Source: an uncultured Limnohabitans sp. | GTDB lineage: Bacteria; Pseudomonadota; Gammaproteobacteria; Burkholderiales; Burkholderiaceae_C | Direction of reading: 5' to 3' | Assembly (NCBI RefSeq): GCF_937889215.1 | Contig: NZ_CALBEX010000543.1 | Location: 1-11,251, forward strand | Length of the DNA: 11,251 nucleotides | Shown here: positions 1 to 7,234 of the stretch, piece by piece | Layout of the letters: every line of letters starts with the position of its first letter | Numbering within the stretch: position 1 is the stretch's first letter | Notes under the pieces: model-generated | Told to the model about the DNA's origin: nothing | The model's input: only the letters and a program-made list of their open reading frames with translations | Databases searched by the model: none | Position numbers and translations under genes: made by a program

Positions 1-64
1 GACTGCTATTTTTCAGATCAATTTGAAATACTGATCTCAATAACGGAGTATTCCGCTTGTTAAT

Positions 65-94
65 GGCGCGCTGCTTCAGCGCGCCGTTTTTTTT
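65..94 (+). terminator. Intrinsic terminator of an upstream transcript
   Basis: A perfect 9-bp GC-rich stem, GGCGCGCTG (65-73) with CAGCGCGCC (77-85), closes a 3-base loop and is followed by G and eight T residues (87-94). This is a textbook rho-independent terminator on the plus strand. No A-tract precedes it, so it is unlikely to work in the other direction. It should insulate the Pho operon from whatever lies to the left, and nothing in the first 64 bases identifies that upstream gene. Confidence 0.9.
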
Positions 95-477
95 GGAGGG
101 ATCAACATGCAAAGCGTCCCGTCAGCACGGTATCCAGGCCCCAGACATCCCAAACAAGCAAAACATTCTGTTCTGGAGGCTAATGCAGAGCCGAGGACTG
201 ATGCCAGTGATTTTTTAAAAGGAGAAAGGGGTATCCGAACAGTGATTGCAGGCCCACAGAAAGTGGGTCGTGCCCAAGAGACGAGGGTGGGCCCGGATGG
301 TGAGGGTTTACTTACTTGATCGATTCGCTGGGGGGCATGAGGTCGAGTTTTAAGCACCGGCAGCCATTTCTGTGTCGTGATTTGCAAGGTTTTGAGGCCC
401 GGTTCACAGCCTAGAGCTTGTTTTTTTGTTTGCAGCTCCTGCGGATTTTTTGCAATTGCCACATAAACCAAGGCTTT
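95..477. other. Leader/intergenic region of unknown content upstream of pstS
   Basis: I recognise no gene in these 383 bases. On the plus strand, GGAGGG (95-100) sits six bases before an ATG at 107 that opens a 70-codon frame ending at 319. Its product is rich in R, P, G and Q, has no recognisable motif and looks like chance coding. Around 251-293 there are competing GC stems: CCCAC (253-257) can pair with GTGGG (263-267), or GGCCCAC (251-257) can pair with GTGGGCC (287-293). The rest (about 320-455) is low-information sequence with T-runs at 421-427 and 446-451. It could hold a small RNA or a short peptide gene, but neither is established. Confidence 0.4.
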
Positions 478-511
478 TTGACACAAACTTGTCACAATTG
501 AGGGCTACAGT
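478..511 (+). promoter_or_regulatory. Pho box and promoter of the pst operon
   Basis: TTGACACAAACTTGTCAC (478-495) matches the enterobacterial Pho-box consensus CTGTCATAAAACTGTCAC at 13 of 18 positions. It consists of two half-sites 11 bases apart (TTGACAC at 478, TTGTCAC at 489). A further half-site-like TTGCCACATAA lies at 456-466, exactly 22 bases upstream of the first and so on the same helical face. TACAGT (506-511) is a plausible -10 element, ten bases after the box, the spacing usual for PhoB-activated promoters in which the box replaces the -35. The transcript would start near 518, giving an untranslated leader of about 58 bases before pstS. Activation by PhoB-phosphate under phosphate limitation is inferred from this arrangement. 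Confidence 0.75.
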
Positions 512-575
512 GAAATCAGTCAGCAGCAAGCAGGTTGTTGGCGGAATTTTTTGTGAACCTGAATCAGGAGCTGAT

Positions 576-1580
576 ATGTTGAAATTAAAAACCATCGTGG
601 CCGCCATTGGCCTGAGCGCCATTGCAGCTACAAGCTTTGCCGCTGACATCACTGGCGCTGGCGCCTCATTCCCCTATGCTGTGTACACCAAGTGGGCTGA
701 AGCTTACAAGGCCGCAACTGGCAATCAAGTGAACTATCAAAGCATCGGTTCATCCGGTGGTGTCAAACAGATCAACGCCAAAACTGTTGATTTCGCGGGT
801 ACAGATACCGCTGTGAAAGTGGCAGATTTGCAGAAGAATGCCCAAGTTCAGGTGCCCACCGTCATGGGTGGTGCTACTTTTGTGGTGAACTTGCCTGGCA
901 TCAAATCCGGTGACATCAAGCTCGATGGTTCTACCATCGCTGACATCATGCGCGGTGCCGTCACCAAGTGGAACGATGCTGCTATTGCCGCCATGAACCC
1001 TGGTGTGAAACTGCCTGGTACTGCGATCACTGTGGCCCACCGCTCGGACGGTTCTGGCACCACCAACCTGGTGTCGACCTATTTGGCCAAGCAGTCCGTT
1101 GCGTTCAAGCGTGACGTAGGTGTGGGCAACAGCGTGAACTGGCCAGCCAACGCTGTGGGTGGCAAGGGCAACCCAGGTGTTGCAGCCAACGTGCAAAAAA
1201 TCGTGGGTGCTATCGGCTATGTCGACATTGCCGATGCCATGAAAAACAACATGACATTCTTGGCTGTGAAAAACAAGGCAGGTAACTTTGTTTTGCCTAC
1301 CCAGCAGACCATCGCAGAAGCCGCCGCCGGTGCAGATTTCAATGTGGCCGGTATGTCGCCTGACCTGACAGACCAAGCTGGCAAGAATGCTTGGCCAGTC
1401 GTGACTGCAACTTACATGGTTGCTTACGAAAAAGGCGATGCTGCCAAGCAAAAAGGTGTGGTTGACTTCTACACCTGGTCCTTGAACAATGGCCAAAAAA
1501 TGGCTGCTGAATTGGGCTTTGTGCCTTTGCCAGCCAACGTGGTGAAGATGGTTGAGAAAGAAATGACCCGTATCAAGTAA
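576..1580 (+). CDS. pstS: Phosphate ABC transporter, periplasmic phosphate-binding protein PstS
   Basis: PstS captures inorganic phosphate in the periplasm and delivers it to the PstC-PstA channel. The chosen ATG at 576 has AGGAG (566-570) five bases upstream and starts a typical signal peptide: a lysine-containing N-terminus, a hydrophobic core and likely cleavage after TSFA at about residue 22. The mature protein opens with the family signature TGAGASFPY (residues 27-34). It also carries GSSGG (58-62), AGTD (74-77) and the phosphate-loop motif RSDGSGTT (156-163). Length is 334 aa, normal for the family. The frame stays open upstream to 426, but that would put 50 non-signal residues before the leader, and 426 lies upstream of the promoter. 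The Pho box immediately upstream and pstCAB downstream fix its identity. Confidence 0.97.
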   Translation: MLKLKTIVAAIGLSAIAATSFAADITGAGASFPYAVYTKWAEAYKAATGNQVNYQSIGSSGGVKQINAKTVDFAGTDTAVKVADLQKNAQVQVPTVMGGATFVVNLPGIKSGDIKLDGSTIADIMRGAVTKWNDAAIAAMNPGVKLPGTAITVAHRSDGSGTTNLVSTYLAKQSVAFKRDVGVGNSVNWPANAVGGKGNPGVAANVQKIVGAIGYVDIADAMKNNMTFLAVKNKAGNFVLPTQQTIAEAAAGADFNVAGMSPDLTDQAGKNAWPVVTATYMVAYEKGDAAKQKGVVDFYTWSLNNGQKMAAELGFVPLPANVVKMVEKEMTRIK

Positions 1581-1598
1581 TAGGGGTCATGATGAATC

Positions 1599-1621
1599 CC
1601 CCGAGGCTCTGGTCCTTGGGG
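1599..1621 (+). other. Stable hairpin just downstream of pstS
   Basis: CCCCGAGG (1599-1606) pairs with CCTTGGGG (1614-1621) through eight base pairs, one of them G-U, around a 7-base loop. It starts 18 bases after the pstS stop codon and has no T-run, so it is probably not a terminator on its own. A hairpin in this place can block 3' exonucleases and stabilise pstS mRNA, which would favour an excess of binding protein over permease. That role is inference. Confidence 0.5.
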
Positions 1622-1631
1622 TGATACAGAA

Positions 1632-1659
1632 GGGCGGCCTGCGGGCCACCCGATTTTTT
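1632..1659 (+). terminator. Attenuator-like terminator between pstS and pstC
   Basis: GGGCGGCC (1632-1639) and GGCCACCC (1644-1651) form an imperfect stem (seven pairs with one C/A mismatch) around the loop TGCG. GA and six T residues (1654-1659) follow. The shape is that of a rho-independent terminator, but it lies inside an operon whose downstream genes depend on readthrough from the pstS promoter. Partial termination here would make PstS more abundant than PstCAB, as expected for a periplasmic binding protein. Confidence 0.6.
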
Positions 1660-1694
1660 GCCCAGTGTGTGGGCGTTATATACAAAGTGTTGTC

Positions 1695-2681
1695 ATGAAC
1701 TTGGCCTCAACAGACCCAATCAATAAAGGTGCTACAGAGCAGGCATCGCGTGTGGCGCGATTCAAGCTTCAAGACCAGCTGTTTCACTATGTCACATTGA
1801 TGTTGGCGGTCTTGGTGTTGGCGGCATTGGTGGGGACATTGATCTCATTGGCGAGCCAAGCTTGGCCGGCTTTTGAGCATTTCGGGGTGGATTTCATTTG
1901 GACCAATGTCTGGAATGTCCCTGAAGAAAAGTTTGGGGCCATGGCCGCCATTTATGGCACGGTCATCACCTCTGTGATTGCCTTGACCATCGCTGTGCCC
2001 TTGAGCTTTGGCATTGCGGTGTTTTTGACCGAAACTTGCCCGGCTTGGCTGAAGCGCCCTTTGGGCACCGCCATTGAGCTGTTGGCAGGTGTGCCATCCA
2101 TTGTGTATGGCATTTGGGGCTTGTTCATTTTTGCGCCTTTGTTTGCCCAGTATGTCCAGCCGCTGATTCAGGCGCTTTTGGTAGATGTGCCTGTGATTGG
2201 GGCCTGGTTTCGTGGCCCCCCCATTGGCGTTGGTATTTTGACCGCCAGCATCGTGCTGGCTTTGATGGTCATTCCCTTCATTGCTTCAGTCATGCGCGAT
2301 GTGTTTGAAACCGTGCCTGAGGTGCTCAAAGAATCTGCTTACGGTTTGGGTTGCACCACTTGGGAAGTGGTGCGCAACATCGTTTTACCGTACACCAAGG
2401 TTGGTGTGGTTGGCGGCATCATGCTGGGCTTGGGACGCGCGCTGGGTGAAACCATGGCCGTGACCTTTGTGATTGGCAGCGCGAACCGCATTGTGGGCAG
2501 TTTGTTTGCGCCAGGCACGTCGATTGCGTCGACCTTGGCCAATGAGTTCGGCGAGGCCAGCCCGGGGCTGCACATATCTTCGCTGTTCGCCCTGGGCTTG
2601 TTGTTGTTTGTCCTGACCTTCTTCGTGCTGGCCATCTCGCGATGGTTGATTCGTCGCAGTTCAGCCAAAAATGGCGCGTGA
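1695..2681 (+). CDS. pstC: Phosphate ABC transporter permease PstC
   Basis: PstC is one of the two inner-membrane permease subunits forming the phosphate channel with PstA. The 328-aa protein has a cytoplasmic N-terminus, a first membrane helix at about residues 34-55, a periplasmic stretch, then a transporter core of about five helices. The ABC-permease EAA loop, which contacts PstB, is at about 208-232 (PEVLKESAYGLG...). GLGRALGETMAV (about 245-256) is typical of PstC. I chose ATG 1695. A GTG at 1665 is in frame, but it sits six bases after the attenuator T-run with no Shine-Dalgarno sequence and adds a non-typical MCGRYIQSVV. Even 1695 has no good ribosome site, so the start is less certain than the identity. 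The end is eight bases from the preferred pstA start. Confidence 0.95.
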   Translation: MNLASTDPINKGATEQASRVARFKLQDQLFHYVTLMLAVLVLAALVGTLISLASQAWPAFEHFGVDFIWTNVWNVPEEKFGAMAAIYGTVITSVIALTIAVPLSFGIAVFLTETCPAWLKRPLGTAIELLAGVPSIVYGIWGLFIFAPLFAQYVQPLIQALLVDVPVIGAWFRGPPIGVGILTASIVLALMVIPFIASVMRDVFETVPEVLKESAYGLGCTTWEVVRNIVLPYTKVGVVGGIMLGLGRALGETMAVTFVIGSANRIVGSLFAPGTSIASTLANEFGEASPGLHISSLFALGLLLFVLTFFVLAISRWLIRRSSAKNGA

Positions 2682-2688
2682 GGAAAGC

Positions 2689-3534
2689 ATGAACCCGATT
2701 TATAGAAAACGTTTGTTCGTCAATCGCTTGGGCATCGCCCTGTCGATGTTTACCATGACTTTGGGCTTGCTGGCTTTGAGCTGGATTTTGTGGACCTTGT
2801 TTTCCAGAGGATTTGCAGCCCTGGGGCCAGACTTGTTCCTCAAGGACACGCCTTCTCCGGGAACCGATGGCGGTGGATTGCGCAATGCCATTGTGGGCAG
2901 CGGCATGATTTTGATGAGCACCATCGTGGTGGCCACACCGATCGGCATCTTGGCCGGCATCTACTTGGCTGAATACGGCAAAGTGTCCCGTTTCGCGACC
3001 TTGACCCGATTCGTGACCGACATCATGCTGTCGGCACCTTCCATCGTGATTGGTTTGTTTGTTTATGCCCTGTTTGTGGCCACCTTGGGTGGATTCTCAG
3101 GTTGGTCAGGCTCTGTGGCCTTGTCCCTGATTGCCATTCCAGTGATCGTGCGCACCACGGAAAACATGCTCAACCTGGTGCCTGTCAGTTTGCGAGAGGC
3201 CGCATTTGCACTCGGTGCACCGCGTTGGAAAGTGTCTTTGTCGGTTAGCTTGCGTGCCGTCAAGGCGGGTGTGGTGACGGGCATCTTGTTGGCCATGGCA
3301 CGGGTGGCTGGCGAAACTGCTCCCTTGCTTTTCACGGCCTTGAACAACCAGTTCTTCAGCACCGACATGAGTCGCCCGATGGCCAATTTGCCGGTGGTGA
3401 TCTATCAATTTGGCTTGAGCCCTTATGACAACTGGGTCAACTTGGCTTGGGGCGGCGCGCTGTTGATCGCCTTGGTGGTGTTGGGGCTGAACATCATTGC
3501 CCGCATCTTGTTCCGTCAAGACACGCAGCGTTAA
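2689..3534 (+). CDS. pstA: Phosphate ABC transporter permease PstA
   Basis: PstA is the second membrane subunit of the phosphate importer, partnering PstC and PstB. The 281-aa protein has about six hydrophobic segments, the first at residues 15-37. The periplasmic motif DTPSPGTDGGGLRNAIVGS (53-71) is a hallmark of PstA. An EAA loop lies at about 165-189 (VPVSLREAAFALGAPRWKV), followed by MARVAGETAPLLFTA (203-217). ATG 2689 was preferred because AGGA (2681-2684) lies just upstream and MNPIYRKRL is a typical beginning. An alternative ATG at 2671 would overlap the pstC end by 11 bases. The ribosome site overlaps the pstC stop, suggesting translational coupling. Confidence 0.95.
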   Translation: MNPIYRKRLFVNRLGIALSMFTMTLGLLALSWILWTLFSRGFAALGPDLFLKDTPSPGTDGGGLRNAIVGSGMILMSTIVVATPIGILAGIYLAEYGKVSRFATLTRFVTDIMLSAPSIVIGLFVYALFVATLGGFSGWSGSVALSLIAIPVIVRTTENMLNLVPVSLREAAFALGAPRWKVSLSVSLRAVKAGVVTGILLAMARVAGETAPLLFTALNNQFFSTDMSRPMANLPVVIYQFGLSPYDNWVNLAWGGALLIALVVLGLNIIARILFRQDTQR

Positions 3535-3549
3535 TTTTTTGGAGTAGTT

Positions 3550-4335
3550 ATGACACAAAGTCTGTCGGCCTTGAAAGATCAAAAAGTGGCCTTGGAAATT
3601 CGTAACTTGAATTTTTATTACGGCAAGTTTCAGGGGTTGAAAAACATCAATTTGGACATCCTCGAGGGCAAAGTGACTGCCTTCATTGGCCCTTCGGGTT
3701 GCGGCAAGTCCACTTTGCTGCGCACGCTCAACCGCATGTACAGCTTGTACCCCGGTCAAAATGCCGAAGGGGAAATCAAGTTTGAGGGACAAAACATTCT
3801 CAATCCCAAACAAGACTTGAACTTGCTGCGCGCCCGAGTGGGCATGGTGTTTCAAAAGCCGACGCCGTTTCCTATGTCCATTTACGACAACATTGCCTTT
3901 GGCATTCAGCTCTACGAAAAACTCGGCCGTGCTGACATGGACGAGCGTGTGGAGTGGGCACTGACCAAGGCGGCCATCTGGAACGAAGTGAAAGACAAAC
4001 TCAACCAAAGCGGCTTGTCTTTGTCCGGTGGACAGCAGCAACGTTTGTGCATTGCGCGCACAGTGGCCGTCAAGCCCAAAGTTATCTTGTTGGATGAGCC
4101 CACGTCGGCATTGGACCCTATCTCCACTGCAAAGGTGGAAGAACTGGTGCATGAGCTCAAAAATGATTACACCGTGGCCATGGTGACGCACAACATGCAG
4201 CAAGCCGCACGGGTCTCTGACTTCACGGCTTACATGTATTTGGGCGAGCTGGTGGAGTACGGCCAGACTGAGCAGATTTTCATGAAACCTGCGCGTCAGG
4301 AAACCGAAGACTACATCACCGGCCGTTTTGGCTGA
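3550..4335 (+). CDS. pstB: Phosphate ABC transporter ATP-binding protein PstB
   Basis: PstB is the cytoplasmic ATPase that powers phosphate import through PstCA. All nucleotide-binding motifs are intact in the 261-aa protein: Walker [10 protein letters not shown] (47-55), Q-loop Gln102 ([15 protein letters not shown], diagnostic for PstB), signature LSGGQQQR (158-165), Walker B VILLDEP (178-184) and H-loop His214 ([12 protein letters not shown]). The start at 3550 has GGAG (3541-3544) five bases upstream. The gene lies 15 bases after pstA and 13 before phoU, so it belongs to the same transcript. Besides transport, the Pst complex with PhoU signals phosphate sufficiency to PhoR in characterised systems. 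Confidence 0.98.
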   Translation: MTQSLSALKDQKVALEIRNLNFYYGKFQGLKNINLDILEGKVTAFIGPSGCGKSTLLRTLNRMYSLYPGQNAEGEIKFEGQNILNPKQDLNLLRARVGMVFQKPTPFPMSIYDNIAFGIQLYEKLGRADMDERVEWALTKAAIWNEVKDKLNQSGLSLSGGQQQRLCIARTVAVKPKVILLDEPTSALDPISTAKVEELVHELKNDYTVAMVTHNMQQAARVSDFTAYMYLGELVEYGQTEQIFMKPARQETEDYITGRFG

Positions 4336-4348
4336 TCAGGAGAACGCT

Positions 4349-5047
4349 ATGGACAAACATATTTCAAGCCAATTTGATGCGGATCTGACGGCAGTTTCTT
4401 CACGTCTCTTGGAGCTGGGTGGCTTGGTGGAGTCACAAACCCGTCATGCGGTTTACTCTTTGGCCCAATTCAGCTCTGAGGTGGCTGACCAAGTCATTGC
4501 GACCGAAAAACAAGTCAACAGCATGGAAGTAGAAATCGATGCCGAACTGGCCTCGATCATCGCTCGGCGTCAGCCCACTGCCCGGGATCTTCGTTTGTTG
4601 ATGGCGATTTCTAAAATCACGGGCAACCTCGAGCGCGCTGGCGATGAAGCCGAACGCATTGCGCGTATGGTCAAGCTGATTCTTGCGCAAGGCAGTCCTC
4701 GCAATTTGCCCTCATCCGAATTGCGTGTTGCTTCCGACTTGGCCTCAGGCTTGCTGCGCAAAGCGCTCGATGCCTTTGCCCGTCTGGATGTGAATACTGC
4801 GCTGGTCATCTTGAAAGAAGACGATTTGATCGACGCCGAGTTCAACGGCTTTGTTCGCAAACTGGTGACCTACATGATGGAAGATCCGCGCACCATCTCC
4901 GCCAGTCTCGACTTGTTGTTCGTGGCCAAGGCCATTGAGCGCATTGGCGATCATGCCAAAAACATTGCCGAGTTTGTGATCTACGTGGTCAAGGGTGCCG
5001 ATGTGCGCCACACTGCATTGACGGACATCGAAAAAGCGGTTCTATGA
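4349..5047 (+). CDS. phoU: Phosphate signalling protein PhoU
   Basis: PhoU is a cytoplasmic helical protein that represses the Pho response when phosphate is plentiful, acting between the Pst transporter and PhoR. The 232-aa protein shows the two repeated three-helix halves of the family. Each half has the metal-cluster motif E-R-x-G-D: ERAGDEAERI at 95-104 and ERIGDHAKNIAE at 197-208. RDLRLLMAISKI (79-90) is also family-typical. The ATG at 4349 has AGGAG (4338-4342) six bases upstream. A TTG at 4328 is in frame but would overlap pstB without support. The stop overlaps the phoB start as ATGA, so PhoU and PhoB are translationally coupled. Confidence 0.97.
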   Translation: MDKHISSQFDADLTAVSSRLLELGGLVESQTRHAVYSLAQFSSEVADQVIATEKQVNSMEVEIDAELASIIARRQPTARDLRLLMAISKITGNLERAGDEAERIARMVKLILAQGSPRNLPSSELRVASDLASGLLRKALDAFARLDVNTALVILKEDDLIDAEFNGFVRKLVTYMMEDPRTISASLDLLFVAKAIERIGDHAKNIAEFVIYVVKGADVRHTALTDIEKAVL

Positions 5048-5739
5048 GAACCATTCCACGCATTCTGATTGTCGAGGACGAGCCAGCCATCGCCGAACTG
5101 ATTGCGGTGAATTTGCGGCACAACGGCTTTCAGCCGATGTGGGCCATCGACGCCGAAACTGCCCAGCGCGAGCTCGATGAAATCTTGCCCGATGTGATCT
5201 TGCTGGACTGGATGCTGCCGGGAGAGAGTGGCTTGACCCTGGCGCGCAAATGGCGTGCGTCTGCACGCACCAAGGCTGTGCCCATTCTGATGCTGACCGC
5301 GCGGGGCGATGAGGCCGATCGGGTGGCCGGATTGGACGCAGGTGCAGACGATTACATTGTTAAACCGTTTTCACCGCGTGAGCTGCTGGCCCGCATCCGT
5401 GCGGTGCTGCGCCGCCGCGTGCCCGAGGCTTCGGGGGGCGTCGTCAAAATGGGCGACTTGCAACTCGATGCTGATACGCACCGCGTCAACTTGGCCGACA
5501 AACCCCTCAAGGTGGGCCCCACCGAGTTCAAACTTTTGCACTACCTGATGCGCCACCCCGAGCGGGTGCACAGCCGGGGAGGCTTGCTTGACAAAGTTTG
5601 GGGCGACCACGTCTACATCGAAGAGCGCACGGTGGATGTTCACGTCAAACGCCTGCGAGAGTCGCTGGGCGAGGCGGGCAACATGATCGAGACCGTGCGT
5701 GGTGCTGGTTACCGATTTACCTCTAATCCTTCAGTTTAA
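5044..5739 (+). CDS. phoB: Phosphate regulon response regulator PhoB
   Basis: PhoB is the transcription activator of the phosphate-starvation regulon. The 231-aa protein has a receiver domain (about 1-122) with acidic pocket Glu11/Asp12, phosphoacceptor Asp55 (VILLDWMLPG), Thr85 and Lys107 (DDYIVKPFSPREL). A linker leads to an OmpR-type winged-helix domain (about 135-230), whose recognition helix is ERTVDVHVKRLRESL and which ends with the wing motif VRGAGYRF. The start overlaps the phoU stop (ATGA) and has no strong ribosome site, so translation probably depends on phoU. It would bind the Pho boxes seen upstream of pstS and probably the porin. Position before phoR separates it from other OmpR-family regulators. 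Confidence 0.97.
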   Translation: MRTIPRILIVEDEPAIAELIAVNLRHNGFQPMWAIDAETAQRELDEILPDVILLDWMLPGESGLTLARKWRASARTKAVPILMLTARGDEADRVAGLDAGADDYIVKPFSPRELLARIRAVLRRRVPEASGGVVKMGDLQLDADTHRVNLADKPLKVGPTEFKLLHYLMRHPERVHSRGGLLDKVWGDHVYIEERTVDVHVKRLRESLGEAGNMIETVRGAGYRFTSNPSV

Positions 5740-5753
5740 AGCCAGGTTTTTTC

Positions 5754-7079
5754 ATGTTTTTTTTGCTTCTCGAAATGCTCCTTTTGGTGGGCTTGGCGGG
5801 AATACCTGGCTGGTTTTTTGGCGGCGTCCTTGGTGCTGCATTTGCGGCTTTGTTGGCTTTGTTTGTTCACGGCTTAATGCTGCAGTGGAAGCTGGACCGT
5901 CTCGAGAATTGGCTGAGTGCGCCGGTTTTGCGCCAAGACCCGCCATGGCAAGGTGTATGGCGCGAAATCGCTGAGCGCGTGCAGCGCTTGGTGCGCCAGC
6001 AGGAAAGGCGGGCCACTTTGCGCCAACAACAATTGCAGGATTTTTTGCTGGCCATTCAGGCTTCGCCCAATGGTGTGATTTTGTTGGACGAAGAAGCCCG
6101 CATTGAATGGTGCAATGACACCGCTGCGTCGCATTTGGGTCTGGATGCGCAAAGAGACCACCTACAGCATATCGTGCACCTGGTGCGAGACCCTGTGTTT
6201 GCCCGGTATTTCTCGCAGGACAACCACGCTTCAGAGGCTGTCATTGAGGGCCGCGGCAGCTCGGCCTTGAACCTCCAAAAACTGTCGGTGCAGTTGCATG
6301 CCTACGGTGAAGGGCGTTTGCTGCTCTTAACGCGCGACATCACGGCCCTTGCCCAGGCCGATGCCATGCGCCGTGACTTCGTGGCCAATGTGTCGCATGA
6401 AATCCGTACGCCTTTGACGGTGCTCAGTGGTTTTGTGGAAACCCTGCAGTCCATTCCTTTGAACGAGCAAGAAACCCAGCACTACCTGCAACTCATGTCG
6501 GTGCAATCGGACCGGATTCAATCCTTGGTGGCGGATTTGTTGACGCTCTCGCAACTGGAGGGCAGTCAATTGCCCAGCACTCAGGACAAAGTCTCTTTGG
6601 CTGCCTTGATGCTGCAAGTGACCACTGAAGCGCAAGCCTTCTCTGACTGGATGGCCAACAAAGGCGAGGGGCCTGTGCACCAATTGGAATTTGCGCCTGT
6701 GCCCGATGTGTGTTTGACGGGTTCGCGCTCGGAGTTGTTGAGCGCGGTCTCCAATTTGGTCAGCAATGCGATCCGTTACACCCCATTGGGGGGCCGCATC
6801 CAGATCAACTGGTCAAGTGCGGCAGAGGGCTTGGTGTTCGCCGTCCATGACACCGGGCCAGGCATTGCGGCCGAGCATTTGCCGCGTTTGGCCGAGCGCT
6901 TTTACCGGGTGGACCGCTGCCGCTCCAGAGAAACCGGTGGCACCGGTTTGGGCTTGGCCATCACCAAGCATGTCATGCAGCGTCATGGCGGCGAGCTGCG
7001 AATCCAAAGCGTGGTGGGCGTAGGCTCCACTTTCAAGTTGTTGTTCCCTGCCAGCCGTGTCTTGCCTTCCCTGGATTGA
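5754..7079 (+). CDS. phoR: Phosphate regulon sensor histidine kinase PhoR
   Basis: PhoR autophosphorylates and then phosphorylates PhoB when phosphate is limiting. The 441-aa protein has two closely spaced hydrophobic segments at the N-terminus (about 2-18 and 20-42) with almost no periplasmic loop, as in E. coli PhoR. A basic linker and a PAS-like domain (about 95-195) follow. The HisKA dimerisation helix has phosphoacceptor His215 in VSHEIRTPLTVLSGF. The ATPase domain has the N-box NLVSNAIRYTP (Asn338), G1 DTGPG (366-370), F-box ERFYRVD and G2 GGTGLGLAI (395-403). The ATG at 5754 lies 14 bases after phoB, with a weak AGG (5744-5746) upstream. No terminator is visible after the gene. Confidence 0.97.
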   Translation: MFFLLLEMLLLVGLAGIPGWFFGGVLGAAFAALLALFVHGLMLQWKLDRLENWLSAPVLRQDPPWQGVWREIAERVQRLVRQQERRATLRQQQLQDFLLAIQASPNGVILLDEEARIEWCNDTAASHLGLDAQRDHLQHIVHLVRDPVFARYFSQDNHASEAVIEGRGSSALNLQKLSVQLHAYGEGRLLLLTRDITALAQADAMRRDFVANVSHEIRTPLTVLSGFVETLQSIPLNEQETQHYLQLMSVQSDRIQSLVADLLTLSQLEGSQLPSTQDKVSLAALMLQVTTEAQAFSDWMANKGEGPVHQLEFAPVPDVCLTGSRSELLSAVSNLVSNAIRYTPLGGRIQINWSSAAEGLVFAVHDTGPGIAAEHLPRLAERFYRVDRCRSRETGGTGLGLAITKHVMQRHGGELRIQSVVGVGSTFKLLFPASRVLPSLD

Positions 7080-7130
7080 TGCCTCACGTTGACTGAGTTG
7101 ACGGCAAGCCAAAAAAGGGACGTCTTTAAA

Positions 7131-7163
7131 ACTTCATAAAAATTTCATAGACATGACATTTGT
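7131..7163 (+). promoter_or_regulatory. Probable Pho box upstream of the porin gene
   Basis: Two 11-base direct repeats, ACTTCATAAAA (7131-7141) and ATTTCATAGAC (7142-7152), share TTCATA spaced exactly 11 bases apart. A third, weaker unit, ATGACATTTGT (7153-7163), continues the phase. The 11-base direct repeat with a TCATA core fits PhoB half-sites (consensus CTGTCATAAAA: 8 of 11 and 7 of 11 matches). TAGAAA at 7175-7180 is a possible -10 element, but not a strong one. The 155-base gap after phoR suggests the porin has its own promoter. PhoB control is inferred. Confidence 0.55.
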
Positions 7164-7234
7164 CGATACGAAGATAGAAATTGTTGAGTTGATCACTTCT
7201 CGGCAATTTATTAACTTCTCAATGGACTCAAGTC

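Noticed and set aside
1..63. Frame open from the window edge to TAA at 61-63, ending two bases before the terminator
   Set aside because: Only 20 codons, AT-rich and without a recognisable motif; it could be the tail of an upstream gene but cannot be supported.
432..451. Hairpin GCAG/CTGC followed by six T residues
   Set aside because: A 4-bp stem is too weak to call a terminator.
76..495. 139-codon minus-strand frame across the pst leader
   Set aside because: It has no family resemblance, overlaps the terminator and the Pho box, and has no ribosome site.
426..575. Upstream in-frame extension of pstS from 426
   Set aside because: It begins upstream of the Pho box and -10 element and would bury the signal peptide.
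1690..1700. TTGTCATGAAC, a Pho half-site-like match at the pstC start
   Set aside because: It overlaps the start codon, has no phased partner and no downstream promoter.
2671..2688. Earlier ATG for pstA
   Set aside because: The later ATG at 2689 has a ribosome site and a normal N-terminus.
3106..4203. 365-codon minus-strand frame opposite pstA and pstB
   Set aside because: Shadow of two certain genes; the translation is rich in His and Gln, with no domain.
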